Shown piece by piece: positions 23,025 to 31,223 of a DNA stretch of 64,000 nucleotides (its first letter is position 1; every line of letters starts with the position of its first letter). The stretch is from DASUPK01 sp963795665. GTDB taxonomy: Bacteria > Actinomycetota > Thermoleophilia > Solirubrobacterales > 70-9. The translations under genes were made by a program, and so were the position numbers. The notes beneath the pieces are model-generated. The model was not told where the DNA came from and did not search any database. It worked only from the letters and a program-made list of their open reading frames with translations. Location: assembly GCA_963795665.1 (NCBI GenBank), contig CAWCIP010000008.1, positions 38,834 through 102,833 on the forward strand. The letters are read 5' to 3'.

Positions 23025-24668
23025 TCACTTCTTCTTGTGCTTCTTCGAGCCCGGCTTCTTCGCGCCGCGCTCGTAGGCGCCGATGTCGGGCTTCTTGTCC
23101 CGCCTGAAGCCGCGCTGGTCGTACCTCAGCGGGTCCGTCTTGTCGGCGTGAGCGATCGCCCTGGAGCCCTTCTCGAGCGCGATCGTCTTGGTGGGCCCGC
23201 CGTTCTTGGCGAGCTTGCCGAGCTTCAGCTTCCCGCCGAAGAGGTCGCCGATGGCGCCGAAGCCGTTGCAGCCGGCGGGGTTGCCGACCAGGTTGTAGCC
23301 CCGGGACTGGATGGCGTTGCCGAACGGAGTCGCGCAATCGGATGCCTGCGGCTCGTGGAAGGTCGCGACGGTGTTGAGGGCCATGATCGTGTTGACGCTG
23401 AAGACGTCGTCGTCGTCCTCGGTGTAGATGCCCCCGCCCAGCCCCGCCCGCTGGACACCGGATTCGAGTGCCGTGTTCGCCTGGTTCCGCGCGACGGTGA
23501 CGTGGTCGAGCGCCACGGTCGCATGGGATCCGAGGAGCGTCGTCGGGTCGTTGGAGCCGATCCCGCCGCCGTCTCGCCCGGCCTTGTTGTTGGCGACCGT
23601 CGAGTTCTCGGCCTGCAGGCTCACGGCCGGCCCGGCACGCGGTGCGTTGATGCCGATTCCGCCTCCGCTTGCGGTCGTGGAGTTGCCCGAGACGGTCGAG
23701 CTGCTGATGCTCGAGTAGCCCGAGCCGGCGTCGAGGGCGACGCCGCCGCCGTATGAGCGGGAGTGGTTGCCGGTGACAGTCGATTGGGACACGCCCACCA
23801 CCGACCGCCACTCATTCGGGGTCTGCGGGGCCGCCTCGGGTGGAATGGCCTTTCCAGGGCTGAAGATCCCTCCCCCGGCGCCCCTGGCCGAGTTGCCGCC
23901 GACATAGGAGCGAGTAACGTCGAGGCTGCAGTAGCTGAAGATCCCGCCGCCGTCCCCACCGGCGCTGTTGTGTGTCGCACGGCTGGCCGTGAAGCCCATC
24001 TGACCCTCGGGGCCGGCGCAGGGCTGGATGAAGTAGATGGCACCCCCGTCGCTCGCGGCTTTGTTGCCCTTGAAAACCGACTTGGAGATCCAGCTCGGAC
24101 CGCCGGCGAAGTAGATGGCGCCACCGCGACCGTCCGCGGTGTTCTTGATGAAGCGGGTCTGCCTCACCCTCGGATCGCCGATAACCGCTCCGCCGTCGCC
24201 GTTGTCGCCCTGGGTCACGCGGGCGTGACCATCTCGCAGGATCAGTCGCTCGAGCGTCGGGGAGCCGGCGAAGACGCGGTCGATTCCGTTGGCGTCGATC
24301 GTCGCCAGCGGCCCCCGGCGCCCCTTGGTCCTGACCTCTATGTCGGGGAAGTGCAGGTCGAGATCCCCGGTGAGGGCGTTGTTCTCGCCGGCGCCGCGTC
24401 GGGTCAGCACGTAGCGCTTGCCCGGACGGAGCACGATCTTCCCGCCTTGGGCAGTGTCCGCGGCGATCACCGCCTCGCGCAGGGAGCAGTTTTTCTTCCT
24501 GCAGCCGTTGGGCGCCGGATCGTCGGTGCGGGTCGGGTGGTAGGTCTTGACGGATGCGGCGGACGCGGCGGACGCGCTGGTGAGCAGCACGAGCCCTGCG
24601 AGGCATCCCGCCAGCAGGCCGGTGAGCAGATGCGACCGCGTGAGCGGCCGGTGTACGGGGTGAGTCAT
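23025..24668 (-). CDS. Secreted right-handed beta-helix protein (CSLREA / choice-of-anchor Q type)
   Basis: This is a secreted surface protein of 547 residues. A signal peptide of about 40 residues ends near ASAASAASV. A CSLREAV motif (the CSLREA-type start of such repeats) is near residue 60. Then follow many imperfect parallel beta-helix coils marked by GGAI, GGGI and N-x-A/S-G repeats, as in polymorphic membrane proteins. The C-terminus has LAKNGGPTKTIAL, YDQRGFRR and KPDIGAYE, the choice-of-anchor Q ending, plus a Lys-rich tail. The ATG at 24668 is preferred over the GTG at 24680 because GAAGGAAC sits 4 nt ahead of it. A TAATTT box lies further upstream. Role unknown; adhesion or carbohydrate binding is inference. 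Confidence 0.85.
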   Translation of the reverse strand: MTHPVHRPLTRSHLLTGLLAGCLAGLVLLTSASAASAASVKTYHPTRTDDPAPNGCRKKNCSLREAVIAADTAQGGKIVLRPGKRYVLTRRGAGENNALTGDLDLHFPDIEVRTKGRRGPLATIDANGIDRVFAGSPTLERLILRDGHARVTQGDNGDGGAVIGDPRVRQTRFIKNTADGRGGAIYFAGGPSWISKSVFKGNKAASDGGAIYFIQPCAGPEGQMGFTASRATHNSAGGDGGGIFSYCSLDVTRSYVGGNSARGAGGGIFSPGKAIPPEAAPQTPNEWRSVVGVSQSTVTGNHSRSYGGGVALDAGSGYSSISSSTVSGNSTTASGGGIGINAPRAGPAVSLQAENSTVANNKAGRDGGGIGSNDPTTLLGSHATVALDHVTVARNQANTALESGVQRAGLGGGIYTEDDDDVFSVNTIMALNTVATFHEPQASDCATPFGNAIQSRGYNLVGNPAGCNGFGAIGDLFGGKLKLGKLAKNGGPTKTIALEKGSRAIAHADKTDPLRYDQRGFRRDKKPDIGAYERGAKKPGSKKHKKK

Positions 24669-24741
24669 TTGTTCCTTCACTGGGCTAACCCGAAATTAGG
24701 CTCGAAGGAGCGATTTCGCATCGGTGCTGGCAGCGTGGTCC

Positions 24742-24764
24742 GTGTCGGTGTGGAACGCCGACAC
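24742..24764 (-). terminator. Hairpin between M23 gene and beta-helix gene
   Basis: GTGTCGG (24742-24748) and CCGACAC (24758-24764) are perfect 7-bp arms around a 9-nt loop, 14 bp after the upstream M23 stop. No T-run follows, so termination is only likely. Confidence 0.4.
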
Positions 24765-24777
24765 AAGGCGCGATGGC

Positions 24778-25371
24778 CTAATCGGCCGAGTCGTAGAAGA
24801 GCCGCTTGCTTGCGGAGTACTGCCCCGGCGGGGGCTTCGGCTCCTCCTGCAGCGGGCCGCCTGATTGCTTGTCCCAGGCGCGCAGGTGGGGGAGGGGGTC
24901 GGTGCGGCTGCCGCCGGCGAACCAGCGGCCCTTCCACATCTCGAAGTGGAGGTGGCACACGTTGCTGTCCGTCCCCGTTTGCCCCACGGAGCCGATGCGC
25001 TGGCCTACCCGGACCCTGCGGTTCACGCCGACTCGCGCACGGCCCTTCATGTGGCCGTAGACGAAGTCGAATCGGGTTCCCTCGCCATGGAGGACGATGT
25101 AGTTGCCGTATCCGTCCGAGTAGCCGGCGGACCTCACCACGGAGTCATGCGCGGCCACGATCGGGGTCCCGCAGTTGGCGATGATGTCCTGGCCTGTGTG
25201 GATCGAACCGTCGGCGCGCTTCGCTCCGAAGCCGGTCACGTCGAGGTTGCCGTAGTTGTGCGCCCCCCTCAGCGGATAGCGGTAGCGCTGGTACGCGGAG
25301 GCTGGGGCTGCCAGCGCGGCTAGGGCCACCGCGACCAGGAGGGCGACTGGCAGGACTCGGCTAGGTCGCAT
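24778..25371 (-). CDS. Secreted M23 family metallopeptidase
   Basis: This is a LytM-type zinc endopeptidase that cleaves peptidoglycan cross-links outside the cell. A signal peptide (residues 1-27, VLPVALLVAVALAALAAPASA) leads directly into the peptidase domain. Zinc-site motifs are SIHTGQDIIANCGTPI (His and Asp) and VCHLHFEMW (His-x-His). GYGNYIVLHGEGTRFDFVYGHM carries the further catalytic histidine. The total is about 197 residues, with a Pro-rich C-terminal tail. The start at 25371 (MRPSRVL) is preferred to 25389. It lies just downstream of a second M23 gene and may be co-transcribed with it. Confidence 0.88.
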   Translation of the reverse strand: MRPSRVLPVALLVAVALAALAAPASAYQRYRYPLRGAHNYGNLDVTGFGAKRADGSIHTGQDIIANCGTPIVAAHDSVVRSAGYSDGYGNYIVLHGEGTRFDFVYGHMKGRARVGVNRRVRVGQRIGSVGQTGTDSNVCHLHFEMWKGRWFAGGSRTDPLPHLRAWDKQSGGPLQEEPKPPPGQYSASKRLFYDSAD

Positions 25372-25431
25372 ACCCAGGTTTGAACACATCGAGGGCCGGG
25401 TTGTAGCACCCGCCTCGGAGCGGGCGCGCTT

Positions 25432-26025
25432 CTAGAAGCCCTGGTAGGTCTGCAGGTAGGGCAGTGGGTTGACCGGATGGCCGCCGCGATACCACTTGCC
25501 CAGCCAGAGCTCGAAGTGGAGGTGACAGGCCGTCGCGTCGCCGGTCTGGCCGACGACTCCAATCTGCTGGCCGGGTTGGACGACCTGGCCCTTGCTCACC
25601 ATGCCGCGAGTCGCCAGGTGGGCGTACATGTAGTCCTGGTGGAGCTTCTTGTTGCGGATCACGACGTAGTTCCCGGCGAGCTTCTGGAAGCTCACCCACT
25701 TGACCTTGGCGCGGCTCACCGCGACCTCGGGGGTACCGCAGGCGGCCATGATGTCCTGGCCTTGGTGGCTGTGGCCCGCCCGGGCGGCGCCGAATCCCTG
25801 GCCGATGGTATGCGCGCCGGCCACGGGGAAGATCATCGAGCCGGTCGGGGCCGTGGTCGTGGTCGGGTCAGTCGTGGTAGTGGACCCGGGGGCGCCGACG
25901 CCGCCGCTCTGGGCGAAGGCGAGGGGAGCTCCGAGTGCGGCCGTCGCGATCGTCAGCGCAGCGATCAGCGCCGCTCCCCTTCGGGACGTACGACCAACCG
26001 GCTTGTCGATCAACACGCTTCGCAC
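25432..26025 (-). CDS. Secreted M23 family metallopeptidase under c-di-AMP riboswitch
   Basis: This 197-residue LytM-type peptidase has an N-terminal signal/transmembrane segment (ALIAALTIATAALGAPLAFAQ), a Thr/Pro-rich linker, and the M23 domain with SHQGQDIMAACGTPE, DYMYAHLATRGMV and ACHLHFELWLG. The zinc ligands (His, Asp, His-x-His) are in place. The start is GTG 26025, about 10 nt after the closing P1 stem of a ydaO-type riboswitch. Purine-rich AGAGAGA between them is the likely ribosome site. Known ydaO riboswitches lower expression when c-di-AMP is high, so this wall hydrolase is probably repressed by c-di-AMP. The neighbouring M23 gene at 24778 is a paralogue. Confidence 0.9.
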   Translation of the reverse strand: MRSVLIDKPVGRTSRRGAALIAALTIATAALGAPLAFAQSGGVGAPGSTTTTDPTTTTAPTGSMIFPVAGAHTIGQGFGAARAGHSHQGQDIMAACGTPEVAVSRAKVKWVSFQKLAGNYVVIRNKKLHQDYMYAHLATRGMVSKGQVVQPGQQIGVVGQTGDATACHLHFELWLGKWYRGGHPVNPLPYLQTYQGF

Positions 26026-26034
26026 TCTCTCTGC

Positions 26035-26163
26035 GGCCTACGGAGTTAGCTGGCGGGCTCGCGCCGAGAGCGGCGCTACGAACCAGTTGGTTGCGATTCG
26101 CCCCTGGGGTGTGAACCCCTTTGGGTCCTCCGCTCCCTTCGGTTGAACCGAAGGGACTTGGCC
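26035..26163 (-). promoter_or_regulatory. Cyclic-di-AMP riboswitch (ydaO/yuaA class)
   Basis: Read on the minus strand, GGCC at each end forms P1. A perfect 11-bp hairpin (26134-26156) is P2. GCGGAGGACCC follows, then GGGGCGAATCG. The most conserved block, GAGCCCGCCAGCTAACTCCG followed by TAGGCC, comes just before the gene. Order and sequence match the ydaO class, whose signature includes CAGCTAAC-TCCG and GGAGGA-CC. The leader is about 130 nt and ends some 10 nt before the M23 start codon, so control of translation initiation is plausible. A TATACT -10 box lies at 26177-26182. Confidence 0.9.
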
Positions 26164-26180
26164 TTGCTGGCGCGGCAGTA

Positions 26181-26221
26181 TAACCGGAGGGCCGGGGGTC
26201 ACCCCCCGGTCCCTCTGGTTA
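26181..26221 (-). terminator. Long hairpin after the osmoprotectant-binding protein gene
   Basis: Nearly perfect arms of about 18-20 bases (TAACCGGAGGG at 26181 paired with CCCTCTGGTTA ending 26221) lie 10 bp after the stop of the upstream gene. It separates the osmolyte operon from the riboswitch-M23 unit. No clear T-tract is present. Confidence 0.6.
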
Positions 26222-26231
26222 CGAACGTCAC

Positions 26232-27215
26232 TTATTGGATGTAGCCGTCCTCCTTCAGGTACTGCGTGGCCACGGCGGCCGGATCCTGCTTGTCGATGTC
26301 GACTCGGGCGTTGAGCTCCTGCATCACCGGCAGGGTCAGGCCCTTCTGCACCTTCTGGATCGTCGCCTGGTAATCCGGCCCGGCCTTCTGGACCGTCGAC
26401 TGGTCGGTGACCCAGATGACGTTCCCCGAGGGGAAGATCCCCTTGTCGTCCTGAAGCAGGACGTACTTGTCCGGGTTGGCCGAGAGCTGAGCGTCCGACG
26501 TGAACACGATCGAGGCGTCGGCCTGGCCCTTGTCGAGGACCGTGTACCGCAGCCCGATGTCGACCGGGTTGAACGACGCAAACTGCAGGCCATAGGTGTC
26601 CTGCAGGCCGACCAGGCAATCGGCACGCTCGCGGCACTCCGGCGACCCGTAGAGGTTCAGGTCCTGGGACTTGCCCTGCAGGTCGGAGATCTTCGTGACC
26701 CCGAGCTCGTCGGCCTTGCTCTTCAGCATGCCGAGCGCATTCGCGTCGGCGAACGGCGTCGGCTCGAACGCGGTCTGTCCCTTCGGCTGGAGCTCCTGTT
26801 GCGCCTGGGCATAGGCGGCCTGGGCATCGGCGGGAACCGTGTCCTTGCCGAAGATGGACTGGAGGAGCGTCGACGTGTACTCCGGGTACCCGCTGATCTC
26901 TCCGTCCTGGAGCGCCTTATAGGCGATCGTCTCGGAGCCCAGGTTGAGGTTCGTCTTCACGTCGTAGCCCGCCGCCTGGAGGGCCTGCGCGTAGATGTTC
27001 CCGAGGATGTACTCCTCCGTGAAGTTCTTCGAACCCACCGTCAGCTGAATGCCGTTGTTGGCGGGATTCGACTTGATCAGGTTGGCGGAGTTGCCCCCAC
27101 TCGTCCCGGTGTCGTTGTTGTTGCTGCCGCCCCCACAAGCGGCAACGCCTAGAGCAAGCACCAGCGCCGCAATCAGCACGAAGGCCGCCCTCTTTCGCGA
27201 ATGGCCGGTCACCAC
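26232..27215 (-). CDS. Osmoprotectant ABC transporter substrate-binding lipoprotein (ProX/OpuBC-like)
   Basis: This is the extracellular receptor for glycine betaine, choline or similar compatible solutes. The 327-residue protein has a lipoprotein signal peptide with lipobox VAAC (Cys27). The OpuAC-type domain begins IQLTVGSKNFTEEYILGNIYAQAL, a very typical opening for this family. SGYPEYTSTLLQSIFG follows, and later ASIVFTSDAQL. The start is GTG 27215. It is the last gene of a minus-strand operon with two permeases and an ATPase. Ligand identity is not determined by sequence. Confidence 0.9.
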   Translation of the reverse strand: MVTGHSRKRAAFVLIAALVLALGVAACGGGSNNNDTGTSGGNSANLIKSNPANNGIQLTVGSKNFTEEYILGNIYAQALQAAGYDVKTNLNLGSETIAYKALQDGEISGYPEYTSTLLQSIFGKDTVPADAQAAYAQAQQELQPKGQTAFEPTPFADANALGMLKSKADELGVTKISDLQGKSQDLNLYGSPECRERADCLVGLQDTYGLQFASFNPVDIGLRYTVLDKGQADASIVFTSDAQLSANPDKYVLLQDDKGIFPSGNVIWVTDQSTVQKAGPDYQATIQKVQKGLTLPVMQELNARVDIDKQDPAAVATQYLKEDGYIQ

Positions 27216-27269
27216 GTGACCCTCCTCTCGTCTGGGGCTTGCTGCACCCCTGTAATGGACCGGGTGATC

Positions 27270-27998
27270 CTATGCCGCCGCACCGGCGCGCGCGAGCTTT
27301 AGACCTCGCGGCGTCAGGACCCACTGCAGCCCCGCCAGGCTGAGCTCGAGGGTCAGGGTGAGCAGCGCAATCAGGATCGCGCCGGCCACCACCCCGGCGT
27401 CGCCATAGACGTTCCGGCCGAGGATGTAGTCCCCGAGCGTGCTCACCCCGGCGAGGGAGGCCAGCGCGACAGTGGCGATGATGTTCACCGCGCCGGTGCG
27501 CACGCCGGCCATGATGGTCGGCACCGCAAGGGGCAGCTCGACGCGCCGGATGACCTGCAGCGCGCTCATTCCCATCCCCCGGGCGGCCTCCACGGCGTTT
27601 CGGTCCACCTGGCTGACCCCGACGTAGGCATTGGTCAGGATCGGCGGGATCCCCAGCACGGCGAACGCAAAGGTGACGTTGAGCAGCCCCACGCCGATGA
27701 ACGCAGCCACGAAGGCGATCAGGGCGAGCTCGGGCACCGCCCGGCCCGCGTTGCCCAACGAGATCGCGAACGCCTCGCCCTTGCGGATATGGCCGAGAAC
27801 GACGCCGGTCGGCAGCGCGATCGCGGTGGCCAGCCCCAGGGCGAGGAAGGTGACCTTGAGGTGCTGGCCCGTCAGATGCAGAACCTGGTCGGGGCCGCCG
27901 ACGAGCGTGCCCTGGATGCGCGCCTCCTGCTGGTGCAGGATGAAGTCGATCGCGTCGCCGAAGACACCGAGGAACCCGAGAGTGACGTGGAGGCTCAC
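27270..27998 (-). CDS. Osmoprotectant ABC transporter permease
   Basis: This 242-residue permease has about five or six transmembrane helices and the ABC coupling motif (VEAARGMGMSALQVIRRVELPLAVPTIMAGVRTGAVNIIATVALASL), as in ProW/OpuB permeases. The start is GTG 27998, giving a GTGA overlap with the upstream permease stop. A longer open frame upstream in the same phase is not homologous and is ignored. Together with the other permease it would form the heterodimeric channel of the transporter. Confidence 0.9.
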   Translation of the reverse strand: MSLHVTLGFLGVFGDAIDFILHQQEARIQGTLVGGPDQVLHLTGQHLKVTFLALGLATAIALPTGVVLGHIRKGEAFAISLGNAGRAVPELALIAFVAAFIGVGLLNVTFAFAVLGIPPILTNAYVGVSQVDRNAVEAARGMGMSALQVIRRVELPLAVPTIMAGVRTGAVNIIATVALASLAGVSTLGDYILGRNVYGDAGVVAGAILIALLTLTLELSLAGLQWVLTPRGLKLARAGAAA

Positions 27999-28735
27999 GG
28001 TGTCGCCTCCCTGGCCGGCCGCCGCCACGGCGCGAGTAGGCGCTGGGCCAGGAGCAGCAGGAGATCGAACGTGATCGCCATCAGGATCATCAACCCGCCG
28101 GCGATCACGATGTTGGTCTTGAAGGTGAGCTGCTGGTAGAGCGGCTGGCCGAGGGTGTTCACGTTCGCGAACACCATCAAGCTCGCGACCGCCACCGTCG
28201 AGACGGTGGCAATTCGCAGCCCCGCGATGATCTCCGGCATGGCCAGGGGAAGCTCGACCCGCCAGAAGAGCTGGCGCTCGGTCATCCCCATCCCCCGTCC
28301 CGCGTCCTTGCTCTCCGCCGGGACGTTGGCGAGGCCGGCCACGATGTTCCGGTAGATGATCTGGAGCGTGTAGGTGGTGAGGACGATGATCGCCGTGGTC
28401 CAGCCGAGCCCGGTGATCGGCAGGAGCAGGAAGATGAACGCGAGCGACGGGATGGTGTAGAGGACCCCCGTCGTGCCGGTGAAGGTCGGGACCAGCCAGC
28501 GCTGGCGATGAGAGACCACGGCCATGCAGAAGGCGATCAGGAAGCCCACGGCCACGCAGACCAGGACCAGCAGCAGGTGGTTGAGCAGCGGGGTTGTGTA
28601 GCGGTCGAAGTTGTCGAACGCCCACCCCGGGCAGAAAGCCTTGTTCTGGGCCACGCAGCTGGCGTTGCCACCCGTCCGGTTGTGGATCGTGACCTGGCCC
28701 AGGAGGGGCGCAATCTGGGCTAGCAGGGGATTCAT
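27995..28735 (-). CDS. Osmoprotectant ABC transporter permease
   Basis: This 246-residue permease starts MNPLLAQIAPLLGQV. A periplasmic-side loop near residues 19-40 contains two cysteines (NASCVAQNKAFCPGW) that could pair. The membrane core follows with the coupling motif ESKDAGRGMGMTERQLFWRVELPLAMPEIIAGL. The ATG at 28735 overlaps the ATPase stop (ATGA), and its own stop overlaps the next permease. It is a paralogue of the 27270-27998 gene, as usual in OpuB/OpuC-type systems. Confidence 0.9.
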   Translation of the reverse strand: MNPLLAQIAPLLGQVTIHNRTGGNASCVAQNKAFCPGWAFDNFDRYTTPLLNHLLLVLVCVAVGFLIAFCMAVVSHRQRWLVPTFTGTTGVLYTIPSLAFIFLLLPITGLGWTTAIIVLTTYTLQIIYRNIVAGLANVPAESKDAGRGMGMTERQLFWRVELPLAMPEIIAGLRIATVSTVAVASLMVFANVNTLGQPLYQQLTFKTNIVIAGGLMILMAITFDLLLLLAQRLLAPWRRPAREATP

Positions 28736-29901
28736 TCGCCCAGTGGCCGCTCGACCGCGGCGTGCTCCTCCACCTTCGCCTGGGGAGAGACCAGGAACTC
28801 GGAGATGATCTCCACGGAGAGAACGCCCGCGATCCGGCCCTGTGCGTCGGTCACCGGCGCGTACTGAGTCTCGGTCTGAAGCAGGTCGGCGAGCGCGTCC
28901 CTCATCACGTCGTCGAGGTCGAGGAGCGGCTCGGGGCGGCTGTCGGGCTTCTGGGGAACGGTGTCGCCCCTCAGGTCCGCGTCCGAGAGCCAGCCGATCG
29001 GTCGCCGCTCGGCGTCGACGACCAGGGCGTGCGGGACCTCGGCGCCCTCCAGCTTCGCCCGCACCTCGGCCGTCGACTGGCCGACGAAGGCAAGCGGCGC
29101 CTCCCACAGGTCGATGTCGCGCACTCTCATCAGGGCCAGCCGCTTGAGCGCGCGGTCGGCGCCGACGAAGTCCTCGACGAAGTCGTCGGCGGGCGCCATC
29201 AGCAGCTCGGCGGGGGTGGCGTACTGCGCGAGGTGGCCACCCTGCTTCAGGATCGCGATCCGATCGCCCATCTTGATCGCCTCGTCGATGTCGTGGGTGA
29301 CGAAGAGGACCGTCTTCTGGATCTCGGCCTGGAGACGGAGGAACTCGTTCTGCAGACGCTCCCGGCTGATCGGGTCGATGGCGCCGAAGGGCTCGTCCAT
29401 CAGCATCACCGGTGGGTCCGCGGCGAGGGCCCGGGCGACGCCGATCCTCTGCTGCTGGCCACCGGAGAGCTGGCTGGGGAAGCGATCGCCCAGCGCCGGA
29501 TCGAGCCCGATCACCTCGAAGAGCTCGTCGACCCGCTTCCTGGTGCGGTCTCGATCCCAGCCGAGCAGGCTCGGGACGGTCGCGATGTTCTCGGCGATGG
29601 TCCGGTGCGGGAAGAGTCCCGTCTGCTGGATCACATAGCCCATCTCGCGGCGCAGCTCGGTCGGATCGCGGTCACGCACCGACGCATGGCCGATCAGGAT
29701 GTCGCCCTCGGTGATGTCCACGGTCCGGTTGACCATCCGCATGGCGGTGGTCTTGCCGCACCCGGACGGCCCGACCAGGACGCAGATCTCGCCGGCCGGC
29801 ACCTCGAGTGAGAGGTTCGTGATCGCAGGGGTCGTCTGGCCCGGGTAGCGCTTGGTCACATCCCGGTAGGAAACCGATGCTGCGGCACGCCCAGCCTCCA
29901 C
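28732..29901 (-). CDS. Osmoprotectant ABC transporter ATP-binding protein with CBS domains
   Basis: This is a 389-residue ProV/OpuCA-like ATPase. The nucleotide-binding domain has Walker A (LVGPSGCGKTTAMRM), the Q-loop (VIQQTGLFP), signature LSGGQQQRIGVARAL, and Walker B with catalytic Glu (VMLMDEPFGAIDP). Residues from about 255 on form two CBS-like repeats (LWEAPLAFVGQSTAEVRAKL and DVMRDALADLLQTETQYAPV). In OpuA-type systems such repeats sense ionic strength or bind c-di-AMP, which fits the c-di-AMP riboswitch at the end of this operon. It is the first gene of the minus-strand operon. Confidence 0.92.
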   Translation of the reverse strand: MEAGRAAASVSYRDVTKRYPGQTTPAITNLSLEVPAGEICVLVGPSGCGKTTAMRMVNRTVDITEGDILIGHASVRDRDPTELRREMGYVIQQTGLFPHRTIAENIATVPSLLGWDRDRTRKRVDELFEVIGLDPALGDRFPSQLSGGQQQRIGVARALAADPPVMLMDEPFGAIDPISRERLQNEFLRLQAEIQKTVLFVTHDIDEAIKMGDRIAILKQGGHLAQYATPAELLMAPADDFVEDFVGADRALKRLALMRVRDIDLWEAPLAFVGQSTAEVRAKLEGAEVPHALVVDAERRPIGWLSDADLRGDTVPQKPDSRPEPLLDLDDVMRDALADLLQTETQYAPVTDAQGRIAGVLSVEIISEFLVSPQAKVEEHAAVERPLGE

Positions 29902-29962
29902 TGCGGGCTAGCCTACCGGCGCTATCATCCGCCGGCCGCGGGATTGGTGCGCGGCTCTTTTT

Positions 29963-30415
29963 ATGGCCACAGCGACAGCGATGAAGACCTACCAGGCGAC
30001 TGCCCAGGACCGCGAGCGGGACTGGTACGTCGTCGACGCCGATGGCAAGACCCTCGGCCGTCTCGCGACCCAGATCGCCGACGTGCTGCGGGGGAAGCGC
30101 AAGCCGACCTATACGCCCCACGTGGACGTGGGTGACTTCGTGGTCGTGGTGAACGCCGAGAAGATCGCCGTCACCGGCAAGAAGCGCGAGGACAAGCGCT
30201 ACTGGCGGCACAGCGGGTATCCGGGCGGGATCCGCTCGCGCACGCTGGGTGAGCTGCTGGAGCAGCGACCAGAGGAAGTGATCCGCAGGGCCGTCAAGGG
30301 GATGCTTCCCCGGAACCGGCTCGCCCGCCAGCAGCTCCGCAAGCTCAAGGTCTACGCAGGCCCCGAGCATCCGCACCAGGCCCAGAAGCCCACGCAACTC
30401 GACCTCCAGACTTGA
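29963..30415 (+). CDS. rplM: 50S ribosomal protein L13
   Basis: L13 binds 23S rRNA early in large-subunit assembly. The 150-residue protein has KTYQATAQDRERDWYVVDADGKTLGRLA at its N-terminus, GKRKPTYTPHVDVGDFVVVVNAEKI, then RRAVKGMLPRNRLARQQLRKLKVYAGPEHPH, all family hallmarks. Translation could start at 29963 or at the ATG six codons later (MKTYQ), which is where many L13 proteins begin. A TATCAT -10-like box lies about 33 nt upstream. rpsI follows with a TGATG overlap, the conserved L13-S9 pair. Confidence 0.96.
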   Translation: MATATAMKTYQATAQDRERDWYVVDADGKTLGRLATQIADVLRGKRKPTYTPHVDVGDFVVVVNAEKIAVTGKKREDKRYWRHSGYPGGIRSRTLGELLEQRPEEVIRRAVKGMLPRNRLARQQLRKLKVYAGPEHPHQAQKPTQLDLQT

Positions 30416-31212
30416 TGGCGGACGACGACCAGAAGCAGCCCGAGGAGCAGCAGCCCGAGGAGCAGCAGCCCGAGGCCGAGGAGCAGCCTCCCGCCGAGGA
30501 GCAGCCTCCCGCCGAGGAGGCGCTCGCCGAGGACGCCGCGACCGAGGACGACGCGCAGGCCGAGGAAGCGGCCGCTCCGGCGGACGAGGCTCCGGCGGAG
30601 AAGGCTCCCGCCGAGCCGGCCAAGGCCGAGGGCAAGAAGAAGGAGGAGGTCGTTCCGGGGGCCGAGCTCGATCCGATCGCGATCGAGACCGAGCGCCCGC
30701 TGGACGCAGAGGAGCGCGCCCGCCGGGAGGCCGAGGAGGAGGAGCGCGCGAAGCGCGAGCGCGAGCTGATCGGCGAGGTGGACGAGACCGCTCCGGTTGC
30801 GGCCAAGCCGGCCAAGCTCTCCGGGGACGCCAGCTATTCCGCGACCGGGAAGCGGAAGTCCTCCATTGCACGGGTGATCCTGCGCCCCGGCGACGGCAGC
30901 ATTCAGGTCAACAAGCGGAGCCTCGAGGAGTACTTCCCGCGTGCCTATCTGCAGACCGTCGCCAAGCAGGCCCTCGTCCAGAGCGGATACGAGGGCAACG
31001 TCGACGTTCGCGTCCGCGTTCACGGTGGCGGCATCTCCGGCCAGGCGTCCGCTGTCCGCCATGGCATCGCGCGGGCACTCTGCGACGTCGATCCCGCGCT
31101 TCGCCCCGAGCTCAAGCGCCGGGGCATGCTTACCCGCGACGCGCGGGTCAAGGAACGACGTAAGGCCGGCCTCAAGAAGGCCCGCAAGAAGCCTCAGTTC
31201 TCGAAGCGCTAG
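30415..31212 (+). CDS. rpsI: 30S ribosomal protein S9 with long acidic N-terminal extension
   Basis: The C-terminal 125 residues are a standard S9: YSATGKRKSSIARVILRPGDG, HGGGISGQASAVRHGIARAL, then MLTRDARVKERRKAGLKKARKKPQFSKR with the basic tail that reaches the P-site tRNA. Residues 1-140 are an extension made of Glu/Ala/Pro/Gln repeats (EEQQPEEQQPE, EEQPPAEEQPPAEE), then a charged helix (DAEERARREAEEEERAKRER). Actinobacterial S9 proteins often carry acidic extensions, but this one more than doubles the protein. ATG 30415 overlaps the L13 stop by one base. Confidence 0.95.
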   Translation: MADDDQKQPEEQQPEEQQPEAEEQPPAEEQPPAEEALAEDAATEDDAQAEEAAAPADEAPAEKAPAEPAKAEGKKKEEVVPGAELDPIAIETERPLDAEERARREAEEEERAKRERELIGEVDETAPVAAKPAKLSGDASYSATGKRKSSIARVILRPGDGSIQVNKRSLEEYFPRAYLQTVAKQALVQSGYEGNVDVRVRVHGGGISGQASAVRHGIARALCDVDPALRPELKRRGMLTRDARVKERRKAGLKKARKKPQFSKR

Positions 31213-31223
31213 CGTCCGCCCGC

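Noticed and set aside
27270..28625. A 451-residue permease
   Set aside because: Only residues after GTG 27998 are permease-like. The upstream part is a shadow of the neighbouring permease.
30415..30834. CRISPR or tandem DNA repeat in the GAGGAGCAGC-rich start of rpsI
   Set aside because: The repetition is a codon-level Glu/Pro/Gln/Ala repeat in frame with S9, not spacer-separated direct repeats.
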